From Campylobacter vulpis (lineage in GTDB: Bacteria; Campylobacterota; Campylobacteria; Campylobacterales; Campylobacteraceae), in NCBI RefSeq assembly GCF_014217995.1, contig NZ_CP041617.1, positions 682,001 through 746,000 of the forward strand: 64,000 nt of DNA, in the 5' to 3' direction. Positions within the stretch are counted from its first letter, which is position 1, and each line of letters starts with the position of its first letter. This document shows positions 1-10,238 of this stretch, one piece after another. The position numbers were made by a program, and so were the translations under genes. Below the pieces are notes generated by a model. The model ran no database searches. It was not told the origin of the DNA and was given only the letters and a program-made list of their open reading frames with translations.

Positions 1-134
1 CCAGAAAGTTCCTTAACTTTAGTTTGGGCAACATTAGCAATTAAACGATTGCCAAAAGAACTAAAAATCAAGCCATAAATAACGACAAAAAGCACTAAAA
101 AAAAGGCTAAAAGTGCGTAAAGAATTTTTTTCAT
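1..134 (-). CDS. N-terminus of a membrane-anchored or exported protein (partial)
   Basis: The start codon is the reverse complement of CAT at 132-134, with AAGGAG just upstream, so the first 44 codons are in the window and the rest lies beyond position 1. The protein begins MKKILYALLAFFLVLF, a short basic stretch followed by one hydrophobic segment that could be a signal peptide or membrane anchor. It is divergent from groES. From memory, C. jejuni has a putative periplasmic protein (Cj1219c) divergent from groES, which fits. No function can be read from this fragment. Confidence 0.75.
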   Translation of the reverse strand, partial: MKKILYALLAFFLVLFVVIYGLIFSSFGNRLIANVAQTKVKELS

Positions 135-212
135 TGTTTCTCCTTGAGTTATTTTTATAAATTAACTTTAGTCAATTAAGCTAAAGTTTTATAAATATTT
201 TTACTTAAAGTA

Positions 213-241
213 TTGACAAAATTCATTTTTTTTAGTATGAT
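213..241 (+). promoter_or_regulatory. groESL promoter (TTGACA-N17-TATGAT)
   Basis: TTGACA at 213-218 and TATGAT at 236-241 are separated by exactly 17 bases. This is a near-consensus housekeeping sigma promoter, unusual here because most promoters in the window lack a recognisable -35. It lies directly upstream of the CIRCE-like inverted repeat and groES. Confidence 0.8.
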
Positions 242-242
242 T

Positions 243-268
243 TTATCACTCAAATTAAAGAGTGCTAA
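243..268 (+). promoter_or_regulatory. CIRCE-like HrcA operator
   Basis: TTATCACTC (243-251) and GAGTGCTAA (260-268) form an inverted repeat with one mismatch against the family consensus TTAGCACTC-N9-GAGTGCTAA. The spacer here is 8 bases rather than 9. It overlaps the expected transcription start of groES, as expected for HrcA repression of the chaperonin operon. HrcA itself is not in the window. Confidence 0.8.
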
Positions 269-294
269 AAATCAATATTTTAAGGATGGACAAA

Positions 295-555
295 ATGAAT
301 TTTCAACCTTTAGGAAAACGCGTTCTAGTTAAACGAGTTGAAGAAACTAAAACTACCGCTTCAGGCATTATTATACCAGATAATGCTAAAGAAAAACCTT
401 TGATGGGGGAAGTTGTCGCAGTAAGCAAAGAAGTAAGCGATATAGCAAGTGGCGATAAAATTGTATTTGCTAAGTATGGCGGCACAGAGATTAAACTCGA
501 TAATGGCGAATATTTAGTTTTAAATTTAGATGATATTTTAGGAATTTTAAAATAA
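295..555 (+). CDS. groES: co-chaperonin GroES (Hsp10)
   Basis: This 86-residue GroES is the heptameric lid of the GroEL folding chamber. It begins [14 protein letters not shown] and contains the mobile-loop region [12 protein letters not shown] (about residues 18-29) and the [11 protein letters not shown] segment. The ATG at 295 has TAAGGA at 281-286 and gives the usual GroES N-terminus. An in-frame start further upstream (262) would begin inside the operator, so I reject it. groEL follows after 10 bases, and the pair is one operon under the promoter and operator just upstream. Confidence 0.97.
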   Translation: MNFQPLGKRVLVKRVEETKTTASGIIIPDNAKEKPLMGEVVAVSKEVSDIASGDKIVFAKYGGTEIKLDNGEYLVLNLDDILGILK

Positions 556-562
556 GGAGTAG

Positions 563-2203
<1,641 letters not shown>

Positions 2204-2219
2204 TACCTCCTCTAACTCC

Positions 2220-2242
2220 TGCCCTCTTTTGAGGGCAAATTC
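2220..2242 (+). terminator. hairpin downstream of groEL
   Basis: GCCCTC (2221-2226), a TTTT loop and GAGGGC (2231-2236) form a perfect six-pair stem followed by a moderately T-rich stretch. It sits 17 bases after the groEL stop and before the separate promoter of thiH, so it probably ends the groESL transcript. Confidence 0.65.
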
Positions 2243-2273
2243 TCTTATTTAAATTTCACTAACCCTTCTTTGT

Positions 2274-2279
2274 TACAAT
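2274..2279 (+). promoter_or_regulatory. putative -10 element for thiH
   Basis: TACAAT at 2274-2279, within TTTGTTACAAT, lies 23 bases before the thiH ATG after a T-rich stretch. This fits the Campylobacter pattern of a conserved -10 without a clear -35. No TPP riboswitch-like element is visible in the short leader. Confidence 0.5.
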
Positions 2280-2302
2280 CCTTAAAAATCAAAAGGAATT
2301 TT

Positions 2303-3436
2303 ATGGATTATCTTCCCCATATGCAAGTGATTCAAAGCGATATTTTAGCTAAAGTGATGAAAGAAGTTGAGAATTATGATGAGGCAAGGTATCAAGCAAG
2401 TGATGTTTTAGAAGCTTTAAATTCTCATCATCTTAATATAGAGCATTTAAAAGCTCTTCTAAGCAGTGCTGCGGAGGATTTTATAGAGGACTTAGCTCTC
2501 AAGGCTTCAAAATTAAAACTTAAATATTTTGGAAATAATATTGCTTTATTTACCCCTCTTTATTTGTCAAATTTTTGTAATTCTAAATGCGTTTATTGTG
2601 GTTTTCAAAAGGGTAATAAAATCACAAGAGCAAAATTAGATGAGCAGGAAATTCACGCAGAAATGGCTGCCATAGCTCAAAGTGGTTTGCAAGAAATTTT
2701 AATGCTAACAGGAGAGGGGAGGGAATTTGCAAGTGTTGCATATATTGCTAGGGCTTGTGAAATTGCAAGAGAGTATTTTAAGGTTGTAGGTGTGGAGATT
2801 TATCCTATGAATGTTGATGAATACGCCCTCTTGCATAAAAGTGGGTGTGATTATGTAACGATTTTTCAAGAAACTTATAATGAACTTAAATATTCTAAAA
2901 TTCATCTAGCTGGTGAAAAAAGTGTGTTTAAATATCGTTTTTTTGGGCAAGAAAGGGCTTTAATGGCTGGTATGAGGGGGGTGGCTTTTGGGGCTTTGCT
3001 TGGGATTGATAATTTTAGAAAAGATGCCCTTGCTTGTGTGCTTCACGCTTATTTTTTACAGCAAAAATACCCTCACGCTGAATTTTCTCTTTCTATCCCG
3101 CGTTTAAGACCTATTATTAACAATACGAAAATTTCTCCTAAAGATGTGAGTGAAAAAAGACTTCTGCAGGTTTTATGTGCTTATAGACTTTTTTTACCCT
3201 TTGCTCACATTAGCCTTTCAAGTCGCGAAAGAGTTGGCTTTAGAGATGAAGCTATTAAGCTGGGCGTAAGTAAAATGAGTGCTGGAGTAAGCGTTGGTAT
3301 AGGGGAGCATTCTGGTGCTAAAAAAGGCGATGAGCAGTTTGAAATTTGTGATGATAGAAGTGTGGGGGAGATTATAACTAAGCTTAGAAATTTAAAATTA
3401 CAGCCCGTGATGAGTGATAGTGTTTATGTGGGGTAA
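2303..3436 (+). CDS. thiH: 2-iminoacetate synthase ThiH (radical SAM)
   Basis: A 377-residue radical SAM enzyme that cleaves tyrosine to dehydroglycine for the thiazole ring of thiamine. The CxxxCxxC iron-sulphur motif is visible at C92, C96 and C99 (CNSKCVYCGF), followed by the family segment ILMLTGEGRE and the C-terminal MSAGVSVGIGEHSG. The ATG at 2303 follows AAAAGGAATTTT; a longer in-frame start at 2270 would begin in the promoter. The gene overlaps the tenI-like gene downstream. Its usual partners thiS, thiF and thiG are not adjacent in this window. Confidence 0.95.
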   Translation: MDYLPHMQVIQSDILAKVMKEVENYDEARYQASDVLEALNSHHLNIEHLKALLSSAAEDFIEDLALKASKLKLKYFGNNIALFTPLYLSNFCNSKCVYCGFQKGNKITRAKLDEQEIHAEMAAIAQSGLQEILMLTGEGREFASVAYIARACEIAREYFKVVGVEIYPMNVDEYALLHKSGCDYVTIFQETYNELKYSKIHLAGEKSVFKYRFFGQERALMAGMRGVAFGALLGIDNFRKDALACVLHAYFLQQKYPHAEFSLSIPRLRPIINNTKISPKDVSEKRLLQVLCAYRLFLPFAHISLSSRERVGFRDEAIKLGVSKMSAGVSVGIGEHSGAKKGDEQFEICDDRSVGEIITKLRNLKLQPVMSDSVYVG

Positions 3437-4031
3437 AAAAATCATCGCAATTAGCGATAGAAATTTAGCAGGGAGTGAATTTTTAACGCAGGTTGAAAAA
3501 CTTGCAAAGGCTAAGATAGACGCTTTTGTGCTCAGGGAGAAAGATTTAAGCGAGTATGAGTATTATGATTTGGCTAAGGAGGTTTTAGGTATTTGTGTGA
3601 AGTATAAAACAATTTGTTTTTTGCACGGCTATTTAACGCCCACTTTAAAGTTAGAGCATAAGTATTTCCAAGCTCCCTTAACCCTACTTAGAAAAGAGTC
3701 GAATTTGGCAAAATATTTTCACATTTTAGGCACTTCCGTTCATAGCAAAGAGGAGCTTTTGGAAGCGATTAATTATAGAGCAAATCACGCTTTTGTGGGA
3801 CATATTTTTGAGAGTTCTTGTAAGCCAAATTTAAAACCTTACGGAATGGAGCTTTTAAGAGATTTGCTAAGTTTTAGTTCTATACCACTTTATGCCATAG
3901 GGGGGATTAATGCTGAAAATATTGGTGCTTTTAGAGAATTAAATGTCGCTGGAGTATGTATGAGAGAAGTTTTAATGCGTGAGAATAATCCTAAAAAATA
4001 TCTCACGCTTTGCAAAAAGGAATTTCTATAA
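3426..4031 (+). CDS. tenI: TenI-like thiazole tautomerase / ThiE-family protein
   Basis: A TIM-barrel protein of the ThiE/TenI family, about 201 residues from the ATG at 3426, which overlaps the end of thiH. GTG codons at 3414 and 3420 are alternatives. The segment VGHIFESSCK (His near residue 126) matches the TenI pattern GHVFETDCK better than thiamine-phosphate synthase, and the ThiE substrate segment 'liND' is replaced by CFLHG. It therefore probably aromatises the thiazole tautomer rather than coupling thiazole to pyrimidine. LREKDL and YAIGGINAENI are shared with both. Pairing with thiH supports a thiamine role. Confidence 0.75.
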   Translation: MWGKKIIAISDRNLAGSEFLTQVEKLAKAKIDAFVLREKDLSEYEYYDLAKEVLGICVKYKTICFLHGYLTPTLKLEHKYFQAPLTLLRKESNLAKYFHILGTSVHSKEELLEAINYRANHAFVGHIFESSCKPNLKPYGMELLRDLLSFSSIPLYAIGGINAENIGAFRELNVAGVCMREVLMRENNPKKYLTLCKKEFL

Positions 4032-4070
4032 ATTTCAAGTTTTTCTATATATTTGTTTTAAGGATTTTAT

Positions 4071-4090
4071 AATCCCACTTTTGTGGGATT
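4071..4090. terminator. bidirectional hairpin between tenI-like gene and glnA
   Basis: AATCCCAC, a TTTT loop and GTGGGATT form a perfect eight-pair stem with A/T-rich flanks on both sides. It lies between two convergent genes, so it can end transcription from either direction. Confidence 0.75.
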
Positions 4091-4095
4091 AAATC

Positions 4096-5526
4096 TTAAC
4101 AAGAATAACAAGTTTTAAATTCGTAAGCTGTAGGGCGTGCTTCCACAGGCCACACTTGAGTGGCAAATTTAAGGTGTTGATAATCATCAATAAAAAGATC
4201 GCTCATTACAGGCTTTAAAAAACTATTATAGCGGATAAGTGCTTCTAGACTTCCCCTTAGGGTGTGAGGGAGTTGCTCTATGCCTTTTTCACGCACTTCA
4301 TCTAGAGTTAAATCAAACAAATTTTCTTCCATAGGACCCACTGGGATATGCTTATTTTTAATCCCATCAAGTCCCGCCATTAGCAGTGAAACAAAGGCTA
4401 GGTAAGGATTTGCCGTGCTGTCTGGAAAGCGAATTTCAACGCGTGCTGAATTTTTCCCCATACCATAAGGAATGCGACAACTTGCACTTCTATTTTGACA
4501 AGAATAAGTCAGTATGCAAGGTGCTTCAAAGCCCGGGACGATTCTTTTGTATGAATTTGAGCTAGGATTTGTAAAGGCAGCAACACTTCTTGCGTTTTTG
4601 AGGATTCCTCCTATGTAATGAATAGCATTTTGGCTAAGTCCGCCGTATCCGTCTTTATCATAAAATAAATTCACGCCATTTTTCCATAAACTCATATGCA
4701 CATGCATACCACTACCATTATCGCCATAAAGAGGTTTTGGCATAAAGGTTGCAGTTTTACCATTGAGATGAGCGACCATTTTAACGATATATTTGTAAAT
4801 TTGCACATTGTCAGCTGCTTCAACTAAGGTGCCAAAATGAACGCCTATTTCAGCTTGTCCTTGTGCAACTTCGTGATGATGCACAAAGGTTTTAATGCCG
4901 ACTTTTTCTAGAGTTTGTACCATTTCAGCTCTAATATCAACCAAAGAGTCAATGGGTGCAACTGGGAAATATCCACCCTTATTTCTTGGACGATGTCCGG
5001 TATTATAGCTATCGACAAATTCTCTATCATCATTCCATTCACCTTCTTCGGTATCAACTTCATATTTAGCACAATTAGGACTATCTACTATTTTAACACT
5101 ATCAAAAATAAAAAATTCATTTTCAGGTCCAAAATAAGCCATATCAGCTATGCCACTTTCTTGTAAAAATTGCAAAGCCTTTTTTGCCATAGAACGCGGA
5201 CATTTTTCATACATTTGTCCCTTATAAATATCATAAACATCGCAAAAAACGATAATGGTCTGGTCTGCTGTGAAAGGGTCTAAAAAGGCACTTGGAGCGT
5301 CTGGTTTTAAAATCATATCCGATTTATTAACAGGCTGCCAACCCTCCAAAGAACTGCCATCAAAGGGAATTCCTAGCTCAAAAGTCTCTTCGCTAATGGA
5401 GTGAAAATTGTAAGTGATATGATGCCAAGTGCCTATGATGTCGGTAAAACGAAAATCCACAAACACAACCTCATTTTCTTTGCAATAAGTAAAAAATTCC
5501 TCGACATTATTGACAAATTTGCCCAT
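4096..5526 (-). CDS. glnA: glutamine synthetase, type I
   Basis: A 476-residue GSI that makes glutamine from glutamate, ammonia and [16 protein letters not shown] near the N-terminus, FDGSSLEGW, the [10 protein letters not shown] active-site segment, NSYKRIVPG and RIEIRFPD-like VEIRFPD are all present. The adenylylation loop reads NLFDLT, with Phe404 where enteric GSI has the modified Tyr397, so control by adenylylation is not expected. The start has AAGGAGAAAAT upstream. It is divergent from cheZ, with a plausible TACAAT -10 on its strand at 5558-5563. Confidence 0.97.
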   Translation of the reverse strand: MGKFVNNVEEFFTYCKENEVVFVDFRFTDIIGTWHHITYNFHSISEETFELGIPFDGSSLEGWQPVNKSDMILKPDAPSAFLDPFTADQTIIVFCDVYDIYKGQMYEKCPRSMAKKALQFLQESGIADMAYFGPENEFFIFDSVKIVDSPNCAKYEVDTEEGEWNDDREFVDSYNTGHRPRNKGGYFPVAPIDSLVDIRAEMVQTLEKVGIKTFVHHHEVAQGQAEIGVHFGTLVEAADNVQIYKYIVKMVAHLNGKTATFMPKPLYGDNGSGMHVHMSLWKNGVNLFYDKDGYGGLSQNAIHYIGGILKNARSVAAFTNPSSNSYKRIVPGFEAPCILTYSCQNRSASCRIPYGMGKNSARVEIRFPDSTANPYLAFVSLLMAGLDGIKNKHIPVGPMEENLFDLTLDEVREKGIEQLPHTLRGSLEALIRYNSFLKPVMSDLFIDDYQHLKFATQVWPVEARPTAYEFKTCYSC

Positions 5527-5676
5527 ATTTTCTCCTTGATTAAAATTAAATTACAAAATTGTATCATAAAATTTTTAATTCAGTTTTAATTAAGATAATT
5601 TTTTTTATGAATTTGAAAATTTCATTTTTACATAAAAATTTTTATTTTTTATCTTTTAGTTTTAATTTATTTGCAT

Positions 5677-5682
5677 TATAAT
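5677..5682 (+). promoter_or_regulatory. -10 element upstream of cheZ
   Basis: TATAAT at 5677-5682 (context TTGCATTATAAT) lies 30 bases before the cheZ ATG after a long T/A-rich stretch. It probably drives the whole cheZ-to-waaA run. Confidence 0.6.
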
Positions 5683-5712
5683 TTCAAAATAATTTTAATA
5701 TTAAGGAAAAAA

Positions 5713-6414
5713 ATGACTCAAGAAGAACTTGACGCCTTAATGAATGGCGATGTTGATATTGATGCGCCAAATTCGAGTGAAGAGCCTAGTGTGGTTGAAG
5801 AAAGTGAGACTGGTGAAAATGGAGCCATAGTTGAAAATATGAAATCTACCGAGTATCAACCAAATCCTAGCATACTTTGGCCACCTCCCCCACCAAATGA
5901 CGAACATAAAGTTGTTCATCAGCTTGATGATGTTACGAAAGATAGTGAAGAAAAAGCGACCGAGATGATGGACAAGCTTGAGAGCATTAGTAATTTTTTT
6001 GCAGATTCTGAAACTTTGCTTAATGAATTAAATAATGTTTTTGATAAAAATATTGACATTTTTAATAAATTGAGTGAGCGTTTTCCTAATGTTGAGAGTT
6101 TTGGCGAGGCTTTAAAACTCAATCAAGATATTAAGGAAAAAACAAAAGAAATAGGCGAAAATTTACAAAGCGGACAAGATGAAGTGATGATGGCTATGGA
6201 CGCTATGCAATATCAAGATATCCATAGACAGAAAATTGAAAGAGTAATTAATGTTATGCGTGCGTTAAGTCGCTATATGAGTTCTTTATTTGAGGGTAAG
6301 ATTGATGATAAAAAACGAGTTAGTTCTGCCATACATATTGAGGGTGATACCACAGCTGATGTTGTGAGTAATGATGATATAGAAGCACTGATTGCGTCTT
6401 TAGGGCAGAAATGA
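5713..6414 (+). CDS. cheZ: CheZ-like CheY-P phosphatase
   Basis: A 233-residue chemotaxis phosphatase. The central helical region carries MAMDAMQYQDIHRQKIERV (residues 160-178), matching the active-site helix of CheZ, where a conserved Gln acts in hydrolysis. The C-terminus NDDIEALIASLG (about 220-231) resembles the CheY-binding tail of enteric CheZ (VDDLLDSLG). The N-terminus TQEELDALMNGD resembles the CheY-binding peptide of FliM (SQAEIDALLNGD). A PPPPP run lies at 57-61. The ATG at 5713 follows AAGGAAAAAA; the longer in-frame start at 5671 overlaps the promoter. The stop overlaps the next gene as ATGA. Confidence 0.88.
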   Translation: MTQEELDALMNGDVDIDAPNSSEEPSVVEESETGENGAIVENMKSTEYQPNPSILWPPPPPNDEHKVVHQLDDVTKDSEEKATEMMDKLESISNFFADSETLLNELNNVFDKNIDIFNKLSERFPNVESFGEALKLNQDIKEKTKEIGENLQSGQDEVMMAMDAMQYQDIHRQKIERVINVMRALSRYMSSLFEGKIDDKKRVSSAIHIEGDTTADVVSNDDIEALIASLGQK

Positions 6415-7667
6415 TTATACCTGAAATTGTCGCTCCAGCGGGGAATTTTACTAAACTTAAAATCGCCCTTGCTTATGGTGCGGACGCCGTTTATGCGGGA
6501 GTAAATAACTTCTCTTTGCGTTCTAGAACGGCACGGGAATTTGATTATGAAAGTTTTAAAGAGGCGGTTGATTACACGCACGAAAAGGGCAAGAAAATTT
6601 ATGTAACGCTCAATGGCTTTCATTTAAGTGGGCAAGTTGAGGGACTTAAAAGGCATATTTTAAAGCTTAAGGCTATGAAGCCTGATGCTTTTATCGTGGC
6701 AAGTGTAGGGGCTATGGCTTTGGTAAGGGAACTAGCCCCTGAAATTCCTTTACATATCTCCACGCAAGCTAATGTTTTAAATTATTTAGACGCTAAAGTT
6801 TATAAAGAAATGGGTGCAAAACGCGTGGTTATTGCAAGAGAATTGGGCTTAAAAGATGCTAAAATTTTAAAAGAAAATTGTGATATAGAATTAGAAGCTT
6901 TTGTGCATGGTTCAATGTGCTTTGCATATTCTGGACGCTGTTTAATTAGTTCTGTGCAAAGTGGTAGAATGAGTAATCGTGGCTCTTGTGCGAATGATTG
7001 CCGTTTTTCTTACGAGCTTTTTGCTAAAAATCCCGAAAATGGGGTTTTATTTCGCCTAGAAGAAGATGAAAATGGAACGCATATTTTTAATTCTAAGGAT
7101 TTAAATTTGTGTGCTTATATAGAAAAAATCATGAAAGAAAATTGCATTAGTGCCTTTAAAATAGAGGGTCGCACGAAGAGTGAGTATTATGTCGCACTGA
7201 CTACACGCACTTATAAAATGGCGATTGAAGATGTTTTAAAGGGGGAATTTGACGCTTTAAGATATGAAAAAGAAATTCACACACTTAAAAATAGAGGCTT
7301 TACAGATGGCTATCTCATCTCACGCCCTTTGGAGAAAATAGACACGCAAAATCATCTCACAAGCATTGAAGAGGGGACACATCAGGTGCAAGGATTTGCA
7401 GAAGATGGAGAGTTTTTTAAGTGTAAAGGCAAAGTTGTCTTAAATGAAGCTTATGAAATTTTAAGCCCTTTAGATTCTAAAATTACGCCTTGTGAGAATG
7501 AGCTTGGCACAATTTATGAAAAAGAAGGGAAATATTTTGTGAAATTTAAAAAAATGCTCACTCAAAATCATAAAGAATATACAGAAATTCATAGTGGGAA
7601 TGAAAATGCTATTAAAATGCCGAGTTTAGTGCCAAAATTTAGCTTTTTGAGAAAGGAAATTGTATGA
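6411..7667 (+). CDS. U32 peptidase-family protein (TrhP/YegQ type)
   Basis: A 418-residue member of the U32 family. It begins IPEIVAPAGNFTKLKIAL, with YGADAVYAG, and carries the U32 signature EAFVHGSMCFAYSGRCLIS with cysteines at 170 and 177. Further cysteines in the NRGSCANDC segment could ligate iron-sulphur. Members of this branch (TrhP) take part in 5-hydroxyuridine formation at tRNA position 34 rather than general proteolysis; that assignment is from family knowledge. It overlaps cheZ by four bases and purE by four bases. Confidence 0.85.
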   Translation: MIIPEIVAPAGNFTKLKIALAYGADAVYAGVNNFSLRSRTAREFDYESFKEAVDYTHEKGKKIYVTLNGFHLSGQVEGLKRHILKLKAMKPDAFIVASVGAMALVRELAPEIPLHISTQANVLNYLDAKVYKEMGAKRVVIARELGLKDAKILKENCDIELEAFVHGSMCFAYSGRCLISSVQSGRMSNRGSCANDCRFSYELFAKNPENGVLFRLEEDENGTHIFNSKDLNLCAYIEKIMKENCISAFKIEGRTKSEYYVALTTRTYKMAIEDVLKGEFDALRYEKEIHTLKNRGFTDGYLISRPLEKIDTQNHLTSIEEGTHQVQGFAEDGEFFKCKGKVVLNEAYEILSPLDSKITPCENELGTIYEKEGKYFVKFKKMLTQNHKEYTEIHSGNENAIKMPSLVPKFSFLRKEIV

Positions 7668-8158
7668 AATTTGTAGCGATACTTATGGGAAGTAAGAGTG
7701 ATTATGAGGTAATGAGCGAGGCGGCTAGGGTGCTTGAAAGCTTTGGAGTTAAATATGAGCTTTTTATCACTTCAGCACACAGAAGCCCAAAAAGAACGAA
7801 AGATTACATTAAGGAAGCAGAGCAAAAAGGAGCAAAAGTTTTCATCGCGGCAGCTGGTATGGCGGCACATTTAGCAGGAGCAGTGGCAGCCTATACAACT
7901 AAGCCCGTTTTGGGAGTGCCGATGAGTGGAAGCAGCTTGGCAAGTATGGATTCTTTGTTTTCCACTGTGCAAATGCCAAGCGGAATTCCTGTGGGAACTT
8001 TAGCTATAGGTAAGGCTGGAGCTATGAATGCAGCTTATTTGGCGGTGCAAATTTTAGCTCTTAATGACGAGAATTTAGCAAAGGCTTTAAAAGAAGAGCG
8101 TAAAGCGAAAGAAGATAAGCTTATTAAAGATTCTAAAAGTGTAGAGGTGATTTTATAA
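7664..8158 (+). CDS. purE: N5-carboxyaminoimidazole ribonucleotide mutase PurE
   Basis: A 164-residue class I PurE of de novo purine synthesis. MGSKSDYEVM (8-17), the SAHRSPKRT substrate loop (37-45), the AAAGMAAHLAG segment and GVPMSGSSLASMDSLFSTVQMPSGIPV are characteristic. It overlaps the upstream gene as ATGA, and the next ATG directly follows its stop, so it is translated within the operon. Confidence 0.98.
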   Translation: MKFVAILMGSKSDYEVMSEAARVLESFGVKYELFITSAHRSPKRTKDYIKEAEQKGAKVFIAAAGMAAHLAGAVAAYTTKPVLGVPMSGSSLASMDSLFSTVQMPSGIPVGTLAIGKAGAMNAAYLAVQILALNDENLAKALKEERKAKEDKLIKDSKSVEVIL

Positions 8159-8653
8159 ATGCAAACTTATTTAGAATTGGACGAATTTTGCAAATTGGTG
8201 CATTTAAACGAAGATGTCGTTAAGGGTATGATGGCAAATGGCTCTTTGAATTTTAAAGAAGAAGATGGGGTGATTTACATCGAGGCAAATCAAGGCACTT
8301 TTAGTGTCGTGCCAAGTGGAGCAAATCAAAATTCTATGGTTAATTCTATGACCTTAGCTGGAGAAAGCTTTGTGGAAAAGACCATAGGAACAATTTTAAA
8401 TTTACACGAGAAAGTTTTAGACGCTAAGGACGAAACCCTTGAAGCCTTAAAAAATGAGAATAAATTTTTAAAAGATGCACTCTATTCTATGCAAGAGCTT
8501 TACGATGCGGATAGAAAAACTATAGAAACTTTAAATGAGGAACTAAAGCACGCTAGAGAAGAAGCGGAATTTATGAAAAGAAAATATAAATTAATGTGGA
8601 ATAAAACCATAGAAACTTATGGCGATAAGGCTAAAGAAGAGGAAAGTGAATAA
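8159..8653 (+). CDS. conserved Campylobacter coiled-coil protein (DUF3972-like)
   Basis: 164 residues of unknown function. An N-terminal region of about 60 residues ([22 protein letters not shown]) looks like a small helix-turn-helix or MerR-like fold. A long charged coiled coil (about 75-155) follows, with a basic-aromatic patch [10 protein letters not shown]. The start directly follows the purE stop, and its stop overlaps the glyQ ATG (TAATG). I recall the syntenic C. jejuni gene as Cj0703. The purE-glyQ context gives no functional clue. Confidence 0.75.
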   Translation: MQTYLELDEFCKLVHLNEDVVKGMMANGSLNFKEEDGVIYIEANQGTFSVVPSGANQNSMVNSMTLAGESFVEKTIGTILNLHEKVLDAKDETLEALKNENKFLKDALYSMQELYDADRKTIETLNEELKHAREEAEFMKRKYKLMWNKTIETYGDKAKEEESE

Positions 8654-9516
8654 TGACTTTTTCGCAAATGATACTAAATTTACAAAATTTTTGGCAAGAA
8701 AATGGCTGTGCAATTATGCAGCCTTATGATATGCCAGCTGGAGCTGGAACCTTTCATCCTGCGACTTTTTTAAGAAGCTTAGGTAAAAAACCTTGGGCTT
8801 GTGCTTATGTGGCACCAAGTAGAAGACCAACAGATGGGCGTTATGGAGAGAATCCTAATCGCTTAGGAGCCTATTATCAATTTCAAGTTTTAATCAAACC
8901 AAGTCCGGATAATATCCAAGAGCTTTATTTAAAAAGCCTTGAAAATTTGGGCTTTGATTTAAAAAGCCACGATATACGCTTTGTGGAGGACAACTGGGAA
9001 AGTCCGAGCCTTGGGGCGTGGGGGCTTGGCTGGGAAGTTTGGCTTGATGGTATGGAAGTAACGCAATTTACTTATTTTCAGCAAGTGGGCGGCATCGCTG
9101 TGGATTTAGTGAGTGTGGAGATAACTTATGGGCTTGAGAGAATTGCTATGTATTTGCAAAATGTTGATAGTGTTTATGATATAGTGTGGAGTGAGTTTAA
9201 TGGGGAATTAATCAAATACGCCGATGTGCATAAGCAAAGTGAGTATGAATATAGTAAATATAATTTTGAAACAAGTAGCGTAGAGCTTTTAAATTTGCAG
9301 TTTCAAAATGCTTATGAGGAGTGTAAAAATACGCTAGAACAAGGTTTGGCTTTACCTGCATATGATTATTGTATGTTGGCTGCACATACTTTTAATTTAC
9401 TTGATGCAAGAGGAGCTATTTCTGTGGCAAAAAGACAGGATTATATGCTTAAAATCCGTGAACTTTCTAAGCATTGTGCTGAAATTTATAAGAAAAATTT
9501 AAATGAAGTTGAATGA
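8653..9516 (+). CDS. glyQ: glycyl-tRNA synthetase alpha subunit
   Basis: A 287-residue catalytic alpha chain of the bacterial alpha2beta2 glycyl-tRNA synthetase. [26 protein letters not shown] and [15 protein letters not shown] are the motif 1 and 2 regions typical of the family. The beta subunit glyS is not in the window. The ATG overlaps the preceding stop (TAATG), and its own end overlaps the NIF3 gene by 14 bases. Confidence 0.98.
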   Translation: MTFSQMILNLQNFWQENGCAIMQPYDMPAGAGTFHPATFLRSLGKKPWACAYVAPSRRPTDGRYGENPNRLGAYYQFQVLIKPSPDNIQELYLKSLENLGFDLKSHDIRFVEDNWESPSLGAWGLGWEVWLDGMEVTQFTYFQQVGGIAVDLVSVEITYGLERIAMYLQNVDSVYDIVWSEFNGELIKYADVHKQSEYEYSKYNFETSSVELLNLQFQNAYEECKNTLEQGLALPAYDYCMLAAHTFNLLDARGAISVAKRQDYMLKIRELSKHCAEIYKKNLNEVE

Positions 9517-10228
9517 AATTTATGCTTTTTTAAATGAGCTTAGTCCTTTTGAAAAGCAAGCCAGTTGGGATAATAGCGGACTTTTGCTAGGAAATTTACA
9601 AGATGAAATTGATACAATTTATCTTAGTCTTGATGTTGATGAAAATTTAATACAAAATGCAGAGGAAAATTCACTTTTCATTACCCATCATCCTTTAATT
9701 TTTAAGCCTCTGCGTGATTTAAGTGGAATGGCTTATCCCAAAAATTTGCTTAAAGAAATGATTAAAAAAAATATCGCTCTTATTTCCCTACATACAAATT
9801 ATGATTTAGGTCACCTTAATGCGTATTTTGTTAAGGAAGTTTTGGGTTTTGAGAGTTTTTATCAAGAGGAATATTTGATTTATGTAAAACTTGATTTAAG
9901 CTTTAACGAGCTTTGTGAGAGAGTGAAAGAAAGGCTTGGTTTATCGCAGCTTAAAGTTAGTTTTAGTGGTAAGGAAAAGCTTGAGAAAATCGCTATTTGC
10001 ACTGGTAGTGGAGGGGATTTAATTTCTAGTGTGAAGGCGGATTGTTTTTTAAGTGGAGATTTTAAGTATCACCAAGCTTTTGAAGCTTTAAGTAATAATT
10101 TGAGCCTAATTGAGCTTGGACATTATGAAAGTGAGCGTTATTTTAGTGAAAATCTAGCGAAATACTTGCAAAATTTGCCGCTAAAGGTTATAATGTCGGT
10201 TTCAAAAAATCCATTTCAATACTTTTAA
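9503..10228 (+). CDS. NIF3/DUF34 family metal-binding protein
   Basis: 241 residues of the NIF3-like family, often annotated as GTP cyclohydrolase I type 2 although its role in most bacteria is not settled. Metal-ligand motifs are visible: the THHPLIF segment (His62 and His63), HTNYD around residue 96 and the C-terminal [17 protein letters not shown] near the start is also typical. It overlaps glyQ and is followed 10 bases later by the zinc-ribbon gene. Confidence 0.85.
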   Translation: MKLNEIYAFLNELSPFEKQASWDNSGLLLGNLQDEIDTIYLSLDVDENLIQNAEENSLFITHHPLIFKPLRDLSGMAYPKNLLKEMIKKNIALISLHTNYDLGHLNAYFVKEVLGFESFYQEEYLIYVKLDLSFNELCERVKERLGLSQLKVSFSGKEKLEKIAICTGSGGDLISSVKADCFLSGDFKYHQAFEALSNNLSLIELGHYESERYFSENLAKYLQNLPLKVIMSVSKNPFQYF

Positions 10229-10238
10229 GGAAAATTTA

